A stretch of DNA of 64,000 nt, taken from positions 1 to 64,000 of the forward strand of contig NZ_BPQG01000068.1 in assembly GCF_022179125.1 (NCBI RefSeq), written 5' to 3'. The position numbers were made by a program, and so were the translations under genes. Shown here one piece after another: positions 43,576 through 52,764 of the stretch. Under the pieces are notes generated by a model, which saw only the letters and a list, made by a program, of their open reading frames with translations, did no database searches and was not told the origin of the DNA. Source of the DNA: Methylobacterium cerastii. Its GTDB lineage: Bacteria > Pseudomonadota > Alphaproteobacteria > Rhizobiales > Beijerinckiaceae. The number at the start of each line of letters is the position of its first letter. The first letter of the stretch is position 1.

Positions 43576-44676
43576 TCAGCGGGCGCCTCGGGATGCGGGG
43601 GCTGGGCGGGAAGCGTCGGCCGGCACCGGAAAGACCGGGGCCGCCCGAGGGGCCAGCCAGGCCTCGATCCGTTCGAGGTCGACCGCATCGAGCGTCGTCG
43701 GCGACCAGCGCGGCGTCTTGTCCTTGTCGATCACGGCGGCGCGGATGCCCTCGCGAAAATCGCCCTCGGCCAGCAGCGCCAGCGAGGCGTGGAACTCGCG
43801 TTCCAGGCAGTCCTCCAGCCGTGCGGACGTGCGGCCCAGACGCAGCAGACGCAGCGTCAGCACGAGGCTCGACGGGGATTTCTCCAGCAGCGTCGTGCGC
43901 GTCCGCGTCGCGAACTCGGACCCGTCGGCGGCGAGCGCCGCCAGGATGTCCGCGACGCGGTCGAAGGCGAAGCAGGCGTCGATCAGCGCCCGCGCCTCCC
44001 CGAGCGGGGTTGGCTCCGGCGTGACGGCGCGCGCGTGGATCGCCGCCCGGACGGCGGCATGTCCGGCCTCTTGTTTTGCCCCTTGGGGGAGGGCGGCGAG
44101 CGCGTCGACCAGGCCGGGCAGGGCCGCGGCCGGCACGAGGGCGTCGGCGAAGCCCGCGAAGATCGCGTCGGCGGCCCCCATCTGTGCCCCGGTCAGCCCG
44201 AGATAGGTCCCGATTTCGCCGGGCGCGCGGGGCAGCAGCCAGGTGCCGCCGACGTCGGGCAGGTAGCCGATGCCGGTCTCCGGCATGGCGATGCGCGAGC
44301 GCTCGGTGACGACGCGGTGGCGGGCATGGCCCGACAGCCCGACGCCGCCGCCCATGGTGATCCCGTCCATGATCGCCACGAACGGCTTTTCGAGCCGCGC
44401 GATGCGGGCGTCGAGGCGGTACTCGTCGCGCCAGAAGTCCTCGGCGAAGCCTGGACCCGCGCTCTCGTAGAGCAAGCGCAGGTCGCCGCCGGCGCAGAGG
44501 CCGCGCGCGCCCTCGCCGGTGAGCAGGATCGCGGCGACGCCCGGGTCGGCGCCGAACCGGTCGAGGGCCGCGTCGATTGCGCCGACCATGCCGTGGGTCA
44601 GCGCGTTCAGCGCCTTCGGCCGGTTGAGGCGGATGCGCCCGAGCGCGCCGGTCCGCTCGACGAGGATGTCCGACAT
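43576..44676 (-). CDS. 3-hydroxyisobutyryl-CoA hydrolase (enoyl-CoA hydratase/isomerase family)
   Basis: A 366-residue crotonase-fold hydrolase that should release 3-hydroxyisobutyrate and CoA. The fold is seen in [58 protein letters not shown] (oxyanion) and [20 protein letters not shown] (catalytic Glu/Asp). The long C-terminal extension (about residues 200-340, including [19 protein letters not shown] and [12 protein letters not shown]) is diagnostic of HIBCH-type enzymes rather than hydratases. Its start overlaps the acyl-CoA dehydrogenase stop by one base (TGATG), so translation is coupled. Confidence 0.92.
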   Translation of the reverse strand: MSDILVERTGALGRIRLNRPKALNALTHGMVGAIDAALDRFGADPGVAAILLTGEGARGLCAGGDLRLLYESAGPGFAEDFWRDEYRLDARIARLEKPFVAIMDGITMGGGVGLSGHARHRVVTERSRIAMPETGIGYLPDVGGTWLLPRAPGEIGTYLGLTGAQMGAADAIFAGFADALVPAAALPGLVDALAALPQGAKQEAGHAAVRAAIHARAVTPEPTPLGEARALIDACFAFDRVADILAALAADGSEFATRTRTTLLEKSPSSLVLTLRLLRLGRTSARLEDCLEREFHASLALLAEGDFREGIRAAVIDKDKTPRWSPTTLDAVDLERIEAWLAPRAAPVFPVPADASRPAPASRGAR

Positions 44677-45818
44677 CAGCGCCCCCCGAGCAGCGCGCGG
44701 GCGATGATCACCCGCATGATCTCGTTGGTGCCTTCCAGGATCTGGTGGACGCGCAGGTCGCGGACGATCTTCTCGATGCCGTACTCGGCGAGATACCCGT
44801 AGCCGCCGTGGAGCTGGAGCGCCTCGTTGGCGACGTGGAAGGCGGCGTCCGTCACGTGGCGCTTGGCCATGGCGCAGAGCTTGGTCGCCTCCGGCGCCTT
44901 GGCGTCGAGGGCGGCGGCCGCATGGCGCAGGAACGCGCGGGCGACCTCGAGTTCGGTCGCCATGTCGGCGAGGCGAAACTGCAGCGCCTGGAAGTCCGAG
45001 AGTTTTTGGCCGAACGCGCGGCGGTCTTGCAGGTAGGCGAGGGTGCGGTCCAGCGCCGACTGCGCGCCGCCGAGCGCGCAGGCGGCGATGTTGAGGCGCC
45101 CGCCGTCGAGCCCGGCCATGGCGAAGCGGAAGCCCTCGCCCTCGGCGCCGAGGCGGTTCTCCACCGGCACCCGGCACTGGTCGAAGCGCACGGCACGGGT
45201 CGGCTGGGCGTTCCAGCCCATCTTGCGCTCGTCGGCGCCGAAGGAGAGGCCGGGCGTGCCCTTCTCGACCAGGATCGCCGAGACGCCTTTCGCCCCCTCA
45301 GCCCCGGTGCGGGCCATGACGAGGTAGAGGTCGCTGGCGCCGGCGCCCGAGATGAACTGCTTCTCGCCGGTCAGGACGTAGTCGTCGCCGTCGCGCACCG
45401 CGCGGGTGCGGAGCGCCGCGGCGTCCGACCCCGAGCCGGCCTCCGTCAGGCAGTAGCTGGCGATCGTGTCCATCCGGGTCAGCGACGGCAGCCAGCGCCG
45501 GCGCTGCGCCTCGCTGCCGAAGGCGTCGATGATCCAGGAGGACAGGTTGTGGATCGAGAGGAAGGCCGCCACCGTCGGGCAGCCCTGGCCCAACGCCTCG
45601 AAGATCAGGCTGGCGTCGACGCGGCTCAGGCCCGACCCGCCGACATCCTCGCGGATGGTGATCGCGGCCATGCCGAGGGCCGCCGCCGCGCGAAAAGTCT
45701 CGACGGGGAAGTGCTTGCGCGCGTCCCAATCGAGGGCGTGCGGCGCGATGTGCTCGCGCGCGAAGTCTTGGGCCATCTCCCGGATGGCGACCTGGTCTTC
45801 AGTGAGGCCGAACGTCAT
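44676..45818 (-). CDS. Acyl-CoA dehydrogenase (isobutyryl-CoA dehydrogenase type)
   Basis: A 380-residue FAD-dependent dehydrogenase. FAD/substrate blocks: YCLTEAGSGSDAAALRTRAV, EKQFISGAGASDLYLVMART, MAGLDGGRLNIAACALGGAQ and QLHGGYGYLAEYGIEKIVRD. The catalytic Glu is in HQILEGTNEIMRVI. In this gene set it probably oxidises isobutyryl-CoA to methacrylyl-CoA. The gene is coupled to the hydrolase (TGATG overlap). Between it and mmsA lies a palindromic repeat. Confidence 0.92.
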   Translation of the reverse strand: MTFGLTEDQVAIREMAQDFAREHIAPHALDWDARKHFPVETFRAAAALGMAAITIREDVGGSGLSRVDASLIFEALGQGCPTVAAFLSIHNLSSWIIDAFGSEAQRRRWLPSLTRMDTIASYCLTEAGSGSDAAALRTRAVRDGDDYVLTGEKQFISGAGASDLYLVMARTGAEGAKGVSAILVEKGTPGLSFGADERKMGWNAQPTRAVRFDQCRVPVENRLGAEGEGFRFAMAGLDGGRLNIAACALGGAQSALDRTLAYLQDRRAFGQKLSDFQALQFRLADMATELEVARAFLRHAAAALDAKAPEATKLCAMAKRHVTDAAFHVANEALQLHGGYGYLAEYGIEKIVRDLRVHQILEGTNEIMRVIIARALLGGR

Positions 45819-45877
45819 CGGGTGGCCTTTCGTCGTGCCGCTGCTGCAGCCCCGCGCCCGGCAGATGAGGCGCGGGT

Positions 45878-46015
45878 CCCCTCTCCTGTAGGGAGAGGGA
45901 CAGGGTGAGGGGTATGACGGAGCCAGATCAGGCGCGGCCTGAACGCGCGTCGATGGCGGACTCAGGTCTGAGGCGTCATACCCCTCACCCCAACGCTCTC
46001 CCTATGGGAGAGGGG
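45878..46015. repeat. Palindromic repeat between mmsA and the acyl-CoA dehydrogenase gene
   Basis: Two small hairpins at the ends (CCCTCTCC-TGTA-GGGAGAGG at 45879-45898; CTCTCCC-TAT-GGGAGAG at 45996-46012) flank a perfect 17-bp inverted repeat, GGGTGAGGGGTATGACG (45903-45919) with its complement (45974-45990), separated by 54 bp. It occupies most of the 45819-46027 spacer. It shares the CTCTCCC and TGAGGGG words with the larger mosaic repeats. Confidence 0.75.
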
Positions 46016-46027
46016 GCGTGTCGTGGT

Positions 46028-47524
46028 TCAGCGCATCGTCGGGATCGAGAACTCCGCGCCGCTCTTGATGCCCGAGGGCCAGCGCTGGGTCACGGTCTTG
46101 GTCTTGGTGTAGAAGCGGATCGAGTCCGGCCCGTGCTGGTTCAGGTCGCCGAAGCCCGAGCGCTTCCAGCCGCCGAAGGTGTGGTAGGCGATCGGCACCG
46201 GGATCGGCACGTTGACGCCGACCATGCCGACGTTGACCCTGGCGGTGAAGTCGCGCGCCGCGTCGCCGTCCTGGGTGAAGATCGCGACGCCGTTGCCGTA
46301 CTGGTGGGTCGAGGGGAGGGCCAGCGCCTCCTCGTAATCCTTGGCCCGCACCACCGAGAGCACCGGCCCGAAGATCTCTTCCTTGTAGATCGTCATGTCC
46401 GGCGTCACGCGGTCGAACAGGCAGCCGCCCATGTAGAAGCCGTTCTCGTAGCCCTGCAGGGTGAAGCCGCGGCCGTCGACGGCGAGCTCGGCGCCTTCCC
46501 TCACACCGGTCTCGATGTAGCCCTTCACCCGCGCCACCGCCTCGGCGGTGACCATCGGGCCGTAATCGGCCGAGCCATCGTGCGAGGGGCCGATCTTCAG
46601 GCTCTCCACCCGCGGGATCAGCCGTTCCATCAGCCGGTCGGCGGTGCCCTCGCCCACGGGCACGGCGACCGAGATCGCCATGCAGCGCTCGCCGGCCGAG
46701 CCGTAGCCGGCGCCGATCAGCGCGTCGACGGCCTGGCCCATGTCGGCGTCCGGCATGATGATCATGTGGTTCTTGGCGCCGCCGAAGCACTGGGCGCGCT
46801 TCCCCGTCTGGGCGGAGCGGACGTAGATGTACTCGGCGATCTGCGAGGAGCCGACGAAGCCCACCGCCTTGATGTCCTCGTCGTCGAGGATGGCGTCGAC
46901 CGCCTCCTTGTCGCCGTTGACGACGTTGAGGATGCCCGGCGGCAGGCCCGCCTCCAGGAAGATCTCGGCGATGCGCATCGGCACGCCGGGGTCACGCTCG
47001 GACGGCTTGAGGATGAAGGCGTTGCCGCAGGCGATGGCCGGCGCGCACTTCCACAGCGGGATCATGGCGGGGAAGTTGAACGGCGTGATGCCGGCCACGA
47101 CCCCCAGCGGCTGGCGCAGGGAGTAGACGTCGATGCCGGGGCCGGCGCCCTCGGTGTACTCGCCCTTCAGCAGGTGCGGGATGCCGCAGGCGAACTCGAC
47201 CACCTCGACGCCGCGCTGGATGTCGCCCTTGGCGTCGGGCACCGTCTTGCCGTGCTCGGAGGCCAGCAGCTCAGCCAGCGGCTCCATCTCGGCGCGGATC
47301 AGCTCGAGGAAGCGCATCATCACGCGGGCGCGCTTCTGCGGGTTGGTGGCCGCCCAGGCCCCTTGCGCGTCGCGGGCGTTCTCGACCGCCGCGCGAAGCT
47401 CGGCGCGGCTCGCCAGCGCGACGCGGGCCTGGACCTCGCCGGTGGAGGGAAGGAACACGTCCGCGAACCGGCCGCTGGTGCCCTCGACGGCCTTGCCGCC
47501 GATGAAATGCCCGATCGTGCGCAT
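46028..47524 (-). CDS. mmsA: Methylmalonate-semialdehyde dehydrogenase (CoA-acylating)
   Basis: A 498-residue aldehyde dehydrogenase converting methylmalonate semialdehyde to propionyl-CoA, the last step of valine degradation. Family-specific blocks: GHFIGGKAVEGTSGRFADVF near the start, PLGVVAGITPFNFPAMIPLW, FVGSSQIAEYIYVRSAQTGK, QCFGGAKNHMIIMPDADMGQ, and the catalytic Cys in YGSAGERCMAISVAVPVG. The tail (RFYTKTKTVTQRWPSGIK) is typical of MmsA. First gene of the leftward pathway set, divergent from a LysR regulator. Confidence 0.96.
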   Translation of the reverse strand: MRTIGHFIGGKAVEGTSGRFADVFLPSTGEVQARVALASRAELRAAVENARDAQGAWAATNPQKRARVMMRFLELIRAEMEPLAELLASEHGKTVPDAKGDIQRGVEVVEFACGIPHLLKGEYTEGAGPGIDVYSLRQPLGVVAGITPFNFPAMIPLWKCAPAIACGNAFILKPSERDPGVPMRIAEIFLEAGLPPGILNVVNGDKEAVDAILDDEDIKAVGFVGSSQIAEYIYVRSAQTGKRAQCFGGAKNHMIIMPDADMGQAVDALIGAGYGSAGERCMAISVAVPVGEGTADRLMERLIPRVESLKIGPSHDGSADYGPMVTAEAVARVKGYIETGVREGAELAVDGRGFTLQGYENGFYMGGCLFDRVTPDMTIYKEEIFGPVLSVVRAKDYEEALALPSTHQYGNGVAIFTQDGDAARDFTARVNVGMVGVNVPIPVPIAYHTFGGWKRSGFGDLNQHGPDSIRFYTKTKTVTQRWPSGIKSGAEFSIPTMR

Positions 47525-47679
47525 GCGCGCCTCTCCTTAGCTTCGTTTCCTCAGGACCGGCTTGCGCGAACGCGACCGGATTTTGGACGGACCATAGCAG
47601 CGTCGATCGGGCGATAAAGCTGGACCTGCTCGCAGCCGGTGTGCATCGATGCACAACGCAGCCGGATCGGACCCCGCCC

Positions 47680-48588
47680 GTGAGCCTCAAGCGGACCCGC
47701 AACTGGGACGACCTGCGCTACTTCCTCGCCGTCGCCCGCACCGGCACGCTGACGGCCGCGGCGGTGCAGACCGGCACCGAGCACACCACGGTGGCAAGGC
47801 GCATCCTGGCGCTGGAGGAGGGGCTCGACCGGCGGCTGTTCCACAAGAGCAACCTCGGCTACGCGCTCACGGAAGCCGGCGAGGCGCTGCTCGGGACGGC
47901 GGAGGCGATGGAGAGCGCCTTCGTCTCGGGGTCGGCTTCCGGCGGGACGGGGCGGAGCGTCTCGGGCACGGTGCGGATCGGCGCGCCGGACGGGTTCGGC
48001 AGCGTGTTCCTCGCCCCGCGCATGCACCGGCTGACGCAAGCCCATCCGGGGCTCGAGGTCGAGATCATGGCGACCGCGCGGATCTTCAGCCTGTCGAAGC
48101 GCGAGGCCGACATCGTCGTCAGCCTGTCGGCGCCGCAGCAGGCGCGGGTGGTGACGCGCCGGCTCACCGACTACCGGCTCTTCGTCTACGGGTCGAAAGG
48201 CTACCTCGACGCGGCCGAGCCGATCCGGACGGTGGCCGACCTCGGGCGGCATCCGTTCGTCAGCTACATCGAGGACATGCTGTTTGCCCGCGAACTCAAC
48301 TACCTCAACGTGATCGGGCCGGGCGCCTCGGCGCGGCTGCGCTCGACGAACCTCCTCGCCCAGGTCCACGCGACGCTGGCCGGCGCGGGGCTATGCATCG
48401 TGCCGGGCTTCATCGCCGCCGCCCATCCGGGGCTCGTGCCGGTGCTGCCGGACGCGCTGTCGCTGACGCGGGCCTTCCACATGCACATCCACGAGGACCA
48501 CCGGCAGGCCGCCCACATCCGCGAGGTGGCGGCGTTCATCGTCGGGGCGGTCGAGGCGGCGCAGGCGCTGTTCTCGCGGGCGGGATAA
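47680..48588 (+). CDS. LysR-family transcriptional regulator
   Basis: A 302-residue regulator. The N-terminal winged helix-turn-helix reads WDDLRYFLAVARTGTLTAAA, HTTVARRILALEEGLDRRLF and ALTEAGEALL. A LysR effector-binding domain follows (GTVRIGAPDGFGSVFLAPRM, ADIVVSLSAPQQARVVTRRL). GTG 47680 is my choice because the DNA-binding domain begins a few residues later; GTG 47641 would add 13 residues. It is divergent from mmsA, the classic position for a LysR regulator of its neighbour, so it probably controls the valine-degradation genes. The inducer is unknown. Confidence 0.87.
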   Translation: MSLKRTRNWDDLRYFLAVARTGTLTAAAVQTGTEHTTVARRILALEEGLDRRLFHKSNLGYALTEAGEALLGTAEAMESAFVSGSASGGTGRSVSGTVRIGAPDGFGSVFLAPRMHRLTQAHPGLEVEIMATARIFSLSKREADIVVSLSAPQQARVVTRRLTDYRLFVYGSKGYLDAAEPIRTVADLGRHPFVSYIEDMLFARELNYLNVIGPGASARLRSTNLLAQVHATLAGAGLCIVPGFIAAAHPGLVPVLPDALSLTRAFHMHIHEDHRQAAHIREVAAFIVGAVEAAQALFSRAG

Positions 48589-48727
48589 GGCGGGCCGGAT
48601 GTCGCGCCGGCCGTTCCGAACGGGCTTGTCCTGGCGCCTGCGCAACCGCTAGCCTGCCTTGCGTATGATGGGTTCAATCGCGCGCCCCCGCGCCGCCCGC
48701 GTCCCTCGAGAAGACGGATCCAACGCC

Positions 48728-49891
48728 ATGATCAGCGCCATCGCCCTGCCGCGGCTGATGCGGATCGGAGCCGGCGCGTGCGGGCTGTTGCCGGAGGTCC
48801 TGGGGCAGCTCGGGCTGTCGCGGCCGTTCGTCGTCACCGATCCCTACCTCGCCGACAGCGGCCGGGCCGGGCGGCTCGTCGAGCGGCTGGCGGCGGCCGG
48901 CATCCAGGCCGGGCTGTTCTCGCAGACCGTCCCGGACCCGACGGTCGCCTCGGTGGAGGCGGCGCTCGCGGCGCTCAAGGCCGGCGACCACGATTGCGTC
49001 GTCGGCTTCGGCGGCGGCAGCCCGATGGACACGGCCAAGGCGGTCGCGGTGCTGGCCCGCCACGGCGGGCACATGCGCGACTACAAGGCGCCGCACAGCC
49101 AGGAGGCGCCCGGCCTGCCGATCCTGGCGATCCCCACCACCGCCGGCACCGGCTCGGAGGCGACGCGCTTCACCATCGTCACCGACGAGGCCACCGACGA
49201 GAAGATGCTCTGCGCCGGCCTCGCCTACCTGCCGGTCGCCGCGCTCGTCGACTACGAGCTGACCCTGAGCAAGCCCGCCCGGCTCACCGCCGACACCGGC
49301 ATCGACGCGCTGACGCACGCGATCGAGGCCTACGTCTCGCGCAAGTCCAACCCGTTCTCGGACGGGTTCGCACTCGCCGCGATGCGGGCGATCGCACCGA
49401 ACCTGCGTCGGGTCTGGACCGATCCGGGCGACCGCGGTGCGCGCGAGGCGATGATGTTCGGCGCGACCCAGGCGGGGATCGCGTTCTCGAACAGCTCGGT
49501 GGCCCTCGTTCACGGGATGAGCCGGCCGATCGGCGCGCATTTCCATGTGCCGCACGGGCTCTCGAACGCGATGCTGCTGCCGGCCGTCACCGCGTTCTCG
49601 GCGCCCGGCTCGCCCGGCCGCTACGCCGCCTGCGCCCGGGCGATGGGCGTGGCGCGCGAGACCGACGACGACGCGCGCGCGGTCTCGCGCCTGATCGCCG
49701 AGCTGCAGAACCTCAACGACGACCTGCAGGTGCCGACGCCGGGCGATTACGGCATCGACGAGGCAAGGTGGAACGGGCTGATCCCGACCATGGCGGCGCA
49801 GGCGCTGGCCTCGGGCTCGCCGGGCAACAACCCGGTCGTGCCGGAGATCGAGGCCATCGCGACGCTGTACCGCCAGGTCTGGGCCGCCTGA
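48728..49891 (+). CDS. Iron-containing alcohol dehydrogenase
   Basis: A 387-residue group III alcohol dehydrogenase. NAD-binding: DHDCVVGFGGGSPMDTAKAV and AIPTTAGTGSEATRFTIVTD. The iron ligands are in TADTGIDALTHAIEAYVS (Asp, His), LVHGMSRPIGAHFHVPHGLS (two His). Length and spacing are normal. ATG 48728 precedes the conserved domain; an upstream ATG (48659) adds a non-conserved extension. It lies on the same strand as the LysR gene with a 140-bp gap. The substrate is not clear from sequence; a role with hydroxy acids or short alcohols in the neighbouring pathway is possible. Confidence 0.9.
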   Translation: MISAIALPRLMRIGAGACGLLPEVLGQLGLSRPFVVTDPYLADSGRAGRLVERLAAAGIQAGLFSQTVPDPTVASVEAALAALKAGDHDCVVGFGGGSPMDTAKAVAVLARHGGHMRDYKAPHSQEAPGLPILAIPTTAGTGSEATRFTIVTDEATDEKMLCAGLAYLPVAALVDYELTLSKPARLTADTGIDALTHAIEAYVSRKSNPFSDGFALAAMRAIAPNLRRVWTDPGDRGAREAMMFGATQAGIAFSNSSVALVHGMSRPIGAHFHVPHGLSNAMLLPAVTAFSAPGSPGRYAACARAMGVARETDDDARAVSRLIAELQNLNDDLQVPTPGDYGIDEARWNGLIPTMAAQALASGSPGNNPVVPEIEAIATLYRQVWAA

Positions 49892-49965
49892 GCGGCCCAG
49901 CCGGGGCAGGGGTGCGGCGAGCCGTCGTGCCCACGCGTCTCCGCTTCCGGCTGAACGGTCGGCGC

Positions 49966-50163
49966 GCATCCCCTCGCCCCGCCTGCGGGGAGAGGGCTTT
50001 GCCGACCTCGTCGTCGACGAAGCGAGGCGGCTGCCGAGGGTGAGGGGGCCGAGCCGAATGAGGCTCCTCCGTCGGCCCCCCTCACCGCCGCTTCGGCTTC
50101 GCCTTCGCTTCCCGCACCGACGACGAGGTCGGTGCGGGCCTCTCCCCGCCCGCGGGGAGAGGG
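49966..50163 (-). repeat. Mosaic palindromic repeat, copy B (inverted)
   Basis: The reverse complement of this stretch aligns along its full length with copy A at 8018-8218. It has the same CCTCTCCCCGC-GG-GCGGGGAGAGG start, GAAGCG.AGGCGAAGCCGAAG, CGGCGGTGAGGGGG, GCCGCCTCGCTT and GACGACGAGGTCGGCAAAG blocks. The second hairpin differs completely in sequence (CCCGCACCGA..TCGGTGCGGG here) but is again a palindrome. It fills the 49892-50232 spacer. Confidence 0.8.
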
Positions 50164-50232
50164 GGCCCCGCGCCTTCCCGGATAAAGCGGTCGCCCGTTG
50201 GATCGCGGGACGGCGTCGTGCGGCGTGCCGGC

Positions 50233-50532
50233 TCAGGCGGCCTTGCCGCCGTAGGTCGCAAACGAGGTCTCGACCTTGTCGGCGAGCGACGGGTCGACGT
50301 CGGCCGAGACCTTGAGGCGGCCGGCGAGCTTGGGCTCGCCGTCGGTGTGGGTCTTCGCGACGCGGCCGTCCTCGATGTCGGCGCCGGCGGTCTCGGTGCC
50401 GGCGCTGTTCTCGTCCGAGACCGGCGCGATGGTCACGGCCTTGCGGTCGATCTTGTGCTCCTGGACGAGGTGCTCGACCGCCATCTCGGCGTCGCGGCGG
50501 GTCTCGAACGTGGCGGCGATGGTCTTCGACAT
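50233..50532 (-). CDS. Small YflT-like stress-related protein
   Basis: A 99-residue cytoplasmic protein. The N-terminus (TIAATFETRRDAEMAVEHLV) looks like the YflT/general-stress ferredoxin-like fold in which a short beta strand is followed by 'R.DAE.AVE.L'. The rest includes KIDRKAVTIAPVSDENSAGT and a C-terminal VSADVDPSLADKVETSFATY. AGGAG precedes ATG 50532. Homologues with this layout are common in Methylobacterium and relatives, function unknown. Confidence 0.65.
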   Translation of the reverse strand: MSKTIAATFETRRDAEMAVEHLVQEHKIDRKAVTIAPVSDENSAGTETAGADIEDGRVAKTHTDGEPKLAGRLKVSADVDPSLADKVETSFATYGGKAA

Positions 50533-50640
50533 GGTTCCGGCTCCTGTGGCAGGGCGGTTCGGCCCCTCAATTCGGCCCCTTGGGGGGTTCCGCCGTCAAT
50601 CGCAGGCGCCGCGGACCGTTCCGGTCGGCGGGGTCGCGGC

Positions 50641-51519
50641 TCAGTACATCGGCGTGCCGCCGGTGACGGGCACGAGCGCGCCGGACATGTAGCTGCCCTC
50701 GCGCGACGCCAGCAGCACGTAGGCCGGGGCCAGCTCGGCCGGCTGGCCGGCGCGGCCGAGCGGCGTCTCGGACCCCAGCGACGCGATCTGCTCCGGGCTC
50801 TTCACGATCGGCTGGATCGGCGTCCAGACCGGGCCGGGCGCGACGCAGTTCACCCGGATGCCCTTGGGCGCCAGCAGGTTCGACAGCCCGATCGTCAGGC
50901 TGGCGATCGCCCCCTTGGTGGCGGCGTAGATCAGCATGGTCTTGTCGGCGACCTTGGCCTGCTGGCTCGTGGAGTTCACGATCGCCGAGCCGGGCTTCAT
51001 GTGCGGCACCGCCGCCTGGCACAGGTAGTACATGGCGAAGACGTTGGCGCGGAACGAGCCTTCGAGGTCCTTCGCCGTCACGTCGTCGAGCCCGTCGTTG
51101 ACGGTCTGCGCGGCGGCGTTGTTGACCAGGATGTCGAGGCGCCCGAATTCGGCGACCGTGCGCGCGACGAGGTCGCGGCAATGGGCCTCCTCGCGCAGGT
51201 CTCCCGGCAGCAGCAGGGCGCGGCGGCCGGCCCGCTCGACCCAGGCCTTCGTCTCCTCGGCGTCCGTCTGCTCGACGGGCAGGTACGAGATCGCCACGTC
51301 GGCGCCCTCGCGGGCGTAGGCGATCGCCACCGCCCGGCCGATCCCGGAATCGCCCCCGGTGATCAGGGCGACGCGATCGGTCAGCAGGCCCTTGCCGACG
51401 TAGCTGTGCTCGCCGTGGTCGGGGGCGGGGGTCATCCGCGAAGACAATCCCGGCCGCGCCTGCTGCTGGTCGCCGGGGAAGGGGGGCCGTGCTCCGGCTT
51501 CGCGGGGGTCGTCGGTCAT
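50641..51519 (-). CDS. SDR-family oxidoreductase
   Basis: A 292-residue short-chain dehydrogenase. Cofactor motif ALITGGDSGIGRAVAIAYA (about 50-68), then DILVNNAAAQT. The catalytic Ser is in IVNSTSQQAK and the Tyr-x-x-x-Lys in YAATKGAIASL; GTPMY ends the protein. The N-terminal 40 residues (DHGEHSYVGKGLL) are typical of the YghA/YhdF subgroup associated with stress-induced NAD(P)-dependent aldehyde or ketone reductases. The substrate is unknown. It lies between a stress-related small gene and dinB, all transcribed leftward but with separate spacing. Confidence 0.9.
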   Translation of the reverse strand: MTDDPREAGARPPFPGDQQQARPGLSSRMTPAPDHGEHSYVGKGLLTDRVALITGGDSGIGRAVAIAYAREGADVAISYLPVEQTDAEETKAWVERAGRRALLLPGDLREEAHCRDLVARTVAEFGRLDILVNNAAAQTVNDGLDDVTAKDLEGSFRANVFAMYYLCQAAVPHMKPGSAIVNSTSQQAKVADKTMLIYAATKGAIASLTIGLSNLLAPKGIRVNCVAPGPVWTPIQPIVKSPEQIASLGSETPLGRAGQPAELAPAYVLLASREGSYMSGALVPVTGGTPMY

Positions 51520-51634
51520 GGCTGCCTGCTGTCGCTGTCGTTCTCCACCCAGGTAGGGCGGGGCGCCGGCGAAGGACCCGCGACCCGATGACCGCGACCC
51601 GATGACTGCGCCCCCGGCGGCTCGGCGGGGGCCG

Positions 51635-52711
51635 TCAGATCGCCAGGCCGAGCTGCAGCGGCTCCGGGGATTCGCCGTGGTCGAGGGCCGAGAGCGCGAC
51701 GCCGAGCAGCCGCACGCTGCGCCGGAGCGGGTAGAGGTCGCGCAGCAGGCCGAGGCTGATCGCCTCCAGGCTCGCCCGGTCGCCGACGGGCGAGGCCAGC
51801 GAGCGCGCCCGGGTCACCTGCGCGAAGTCCGAAAACTTCACCTTGAGCGTCACGGTCCGGCCGCGCAGGCCCTTGGCGGCGCAGGCGCCCGCGACCTTGT
51901 CGAGGATCGGCGCGAGGCGCTCCGCGAGGACGTCGAGGTCGGCGCTGTCGTCGGAGAAGGTGTTCTCGGCGCCGATCGACTTGCGGATGCGGTGCGCCCG
52001 CACCGGGCGCTCGTCGATGCCGCGCGCCACCCCGTGGTAGTAGGGCGCCGCGCTGCCGAGGATGGCGGTCAGCTCCTCCAGCGAGCGGGCCTTGAGGTCG
52101 CGGCCGGTGTGGATGCCCAGCCGGCGCATCTTCGTCTCCGTGACCGGGCCGATGCCGTGGAAGCGGCCGATGGCCAGATCCTCGACGAAGGCCGGCCCCA
52201 TCTCCGGGGTGATCACGAACAGCGCGTCGGGCTTGCGGTAGTCGGAGGCCACCTTGGCCAGGAACTTGTTGTACGAGACGCCGGCCGAGGCCACGAGCCC
52301 GGTGCGTTCGCGGATCGCGGCACGGATCGCGCGGGCGACCAGGGTGGCGGTCGGCAGCCCCTGCAGGTTCTCGGTGACGTCGAGGTAGGCCTCGTCGAGG
52401 GAGAGCGGCTCGATCACCGGCGTGTGCTCGGAGAACACCGTGCGGATCTCCTCGGAGATGCCGCGGTAGACCTCGAAGCGCGGGCGCACGAACACCAGGT
52501 CCGGGCAGAGCCGGCGCGCGGTCACCGAGGGCATCGCCGAGCGCACCCCGAAGACCCGCGCCTCGTAGCTCGCCGCCGCGACCACGCCGCGCTCGCGCGA
52601 GCCGCCGACCGCCACCGGCCGGCCGCGCAGGGCGGGGTCGTCGCGCTGCTCGACGGAGGCGTAGAACGCGTCCATGTCGACGTGGATGACTTTTCGCACC
52701 GGGGCGGTCAC
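51635..52711 (-). CDS. dinB: DNA polymerase IV (translesion Y-family polymerase)
   Basis: A 358-residue error-prone polymerase for damaged DNA. Y-family motifs: KVIHVDMDAFYASVEQRDDP (metal-binding Asp), EPLSLDEAYLDVT (catalytic DE), VASAGVSYNKFLAKVASDYR, and the helix-hairpin-helix region FHGIGPVTETKMRRLGI. The C-terminal little-finger domain includes TVTLKVKFSDF. The C-terminus (LQLGLAI) has no obvious clamp-binding QL.LF motif. GTG 52711 is chosen because the domain begins VRKVIHVDMD; the longer frame upstream is unconserved. A consensus LexA box lies 54 bp upstream, so it is probably SOS-induced. Confidence 0.94.
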   Translation of the reverse strand: MTAPVRKVIHVDMDAFYASVEQRDDPALRGRPVAVGGSRERGVVAAASYEARVFGVRSAMPSVTARRLCPDLVFVRPRFEVYRGISEEIRTVFSEHTPVIEPLSLDEAYLDVTENLQGLPTATLVARAIRAAIRERTGLVASAGVSYNKFLAKVASDYRKPDALFVITPEMGPAFVEDLAIGRFHGIGPVTETKMRRLGIHTGRDLKARSLEELTAILGSAAPYYHGVARGIDERPVRAHRIRKSIGAENTFSDDSADLDVLAERLAPILDKVAGACAAKGLRGRTVTLKVKFSDFAQVTRARSLASPVGDRASLEAISLGLLRDLYPLRRSVRLLGVALSALDHGESPEPLQLGLAI

Positions 52712-52764
52712 TGCGCTGTCCCGTTTGAGCGATCCGTCCGCAGCGCGATCGCAGGCGGATCGAT

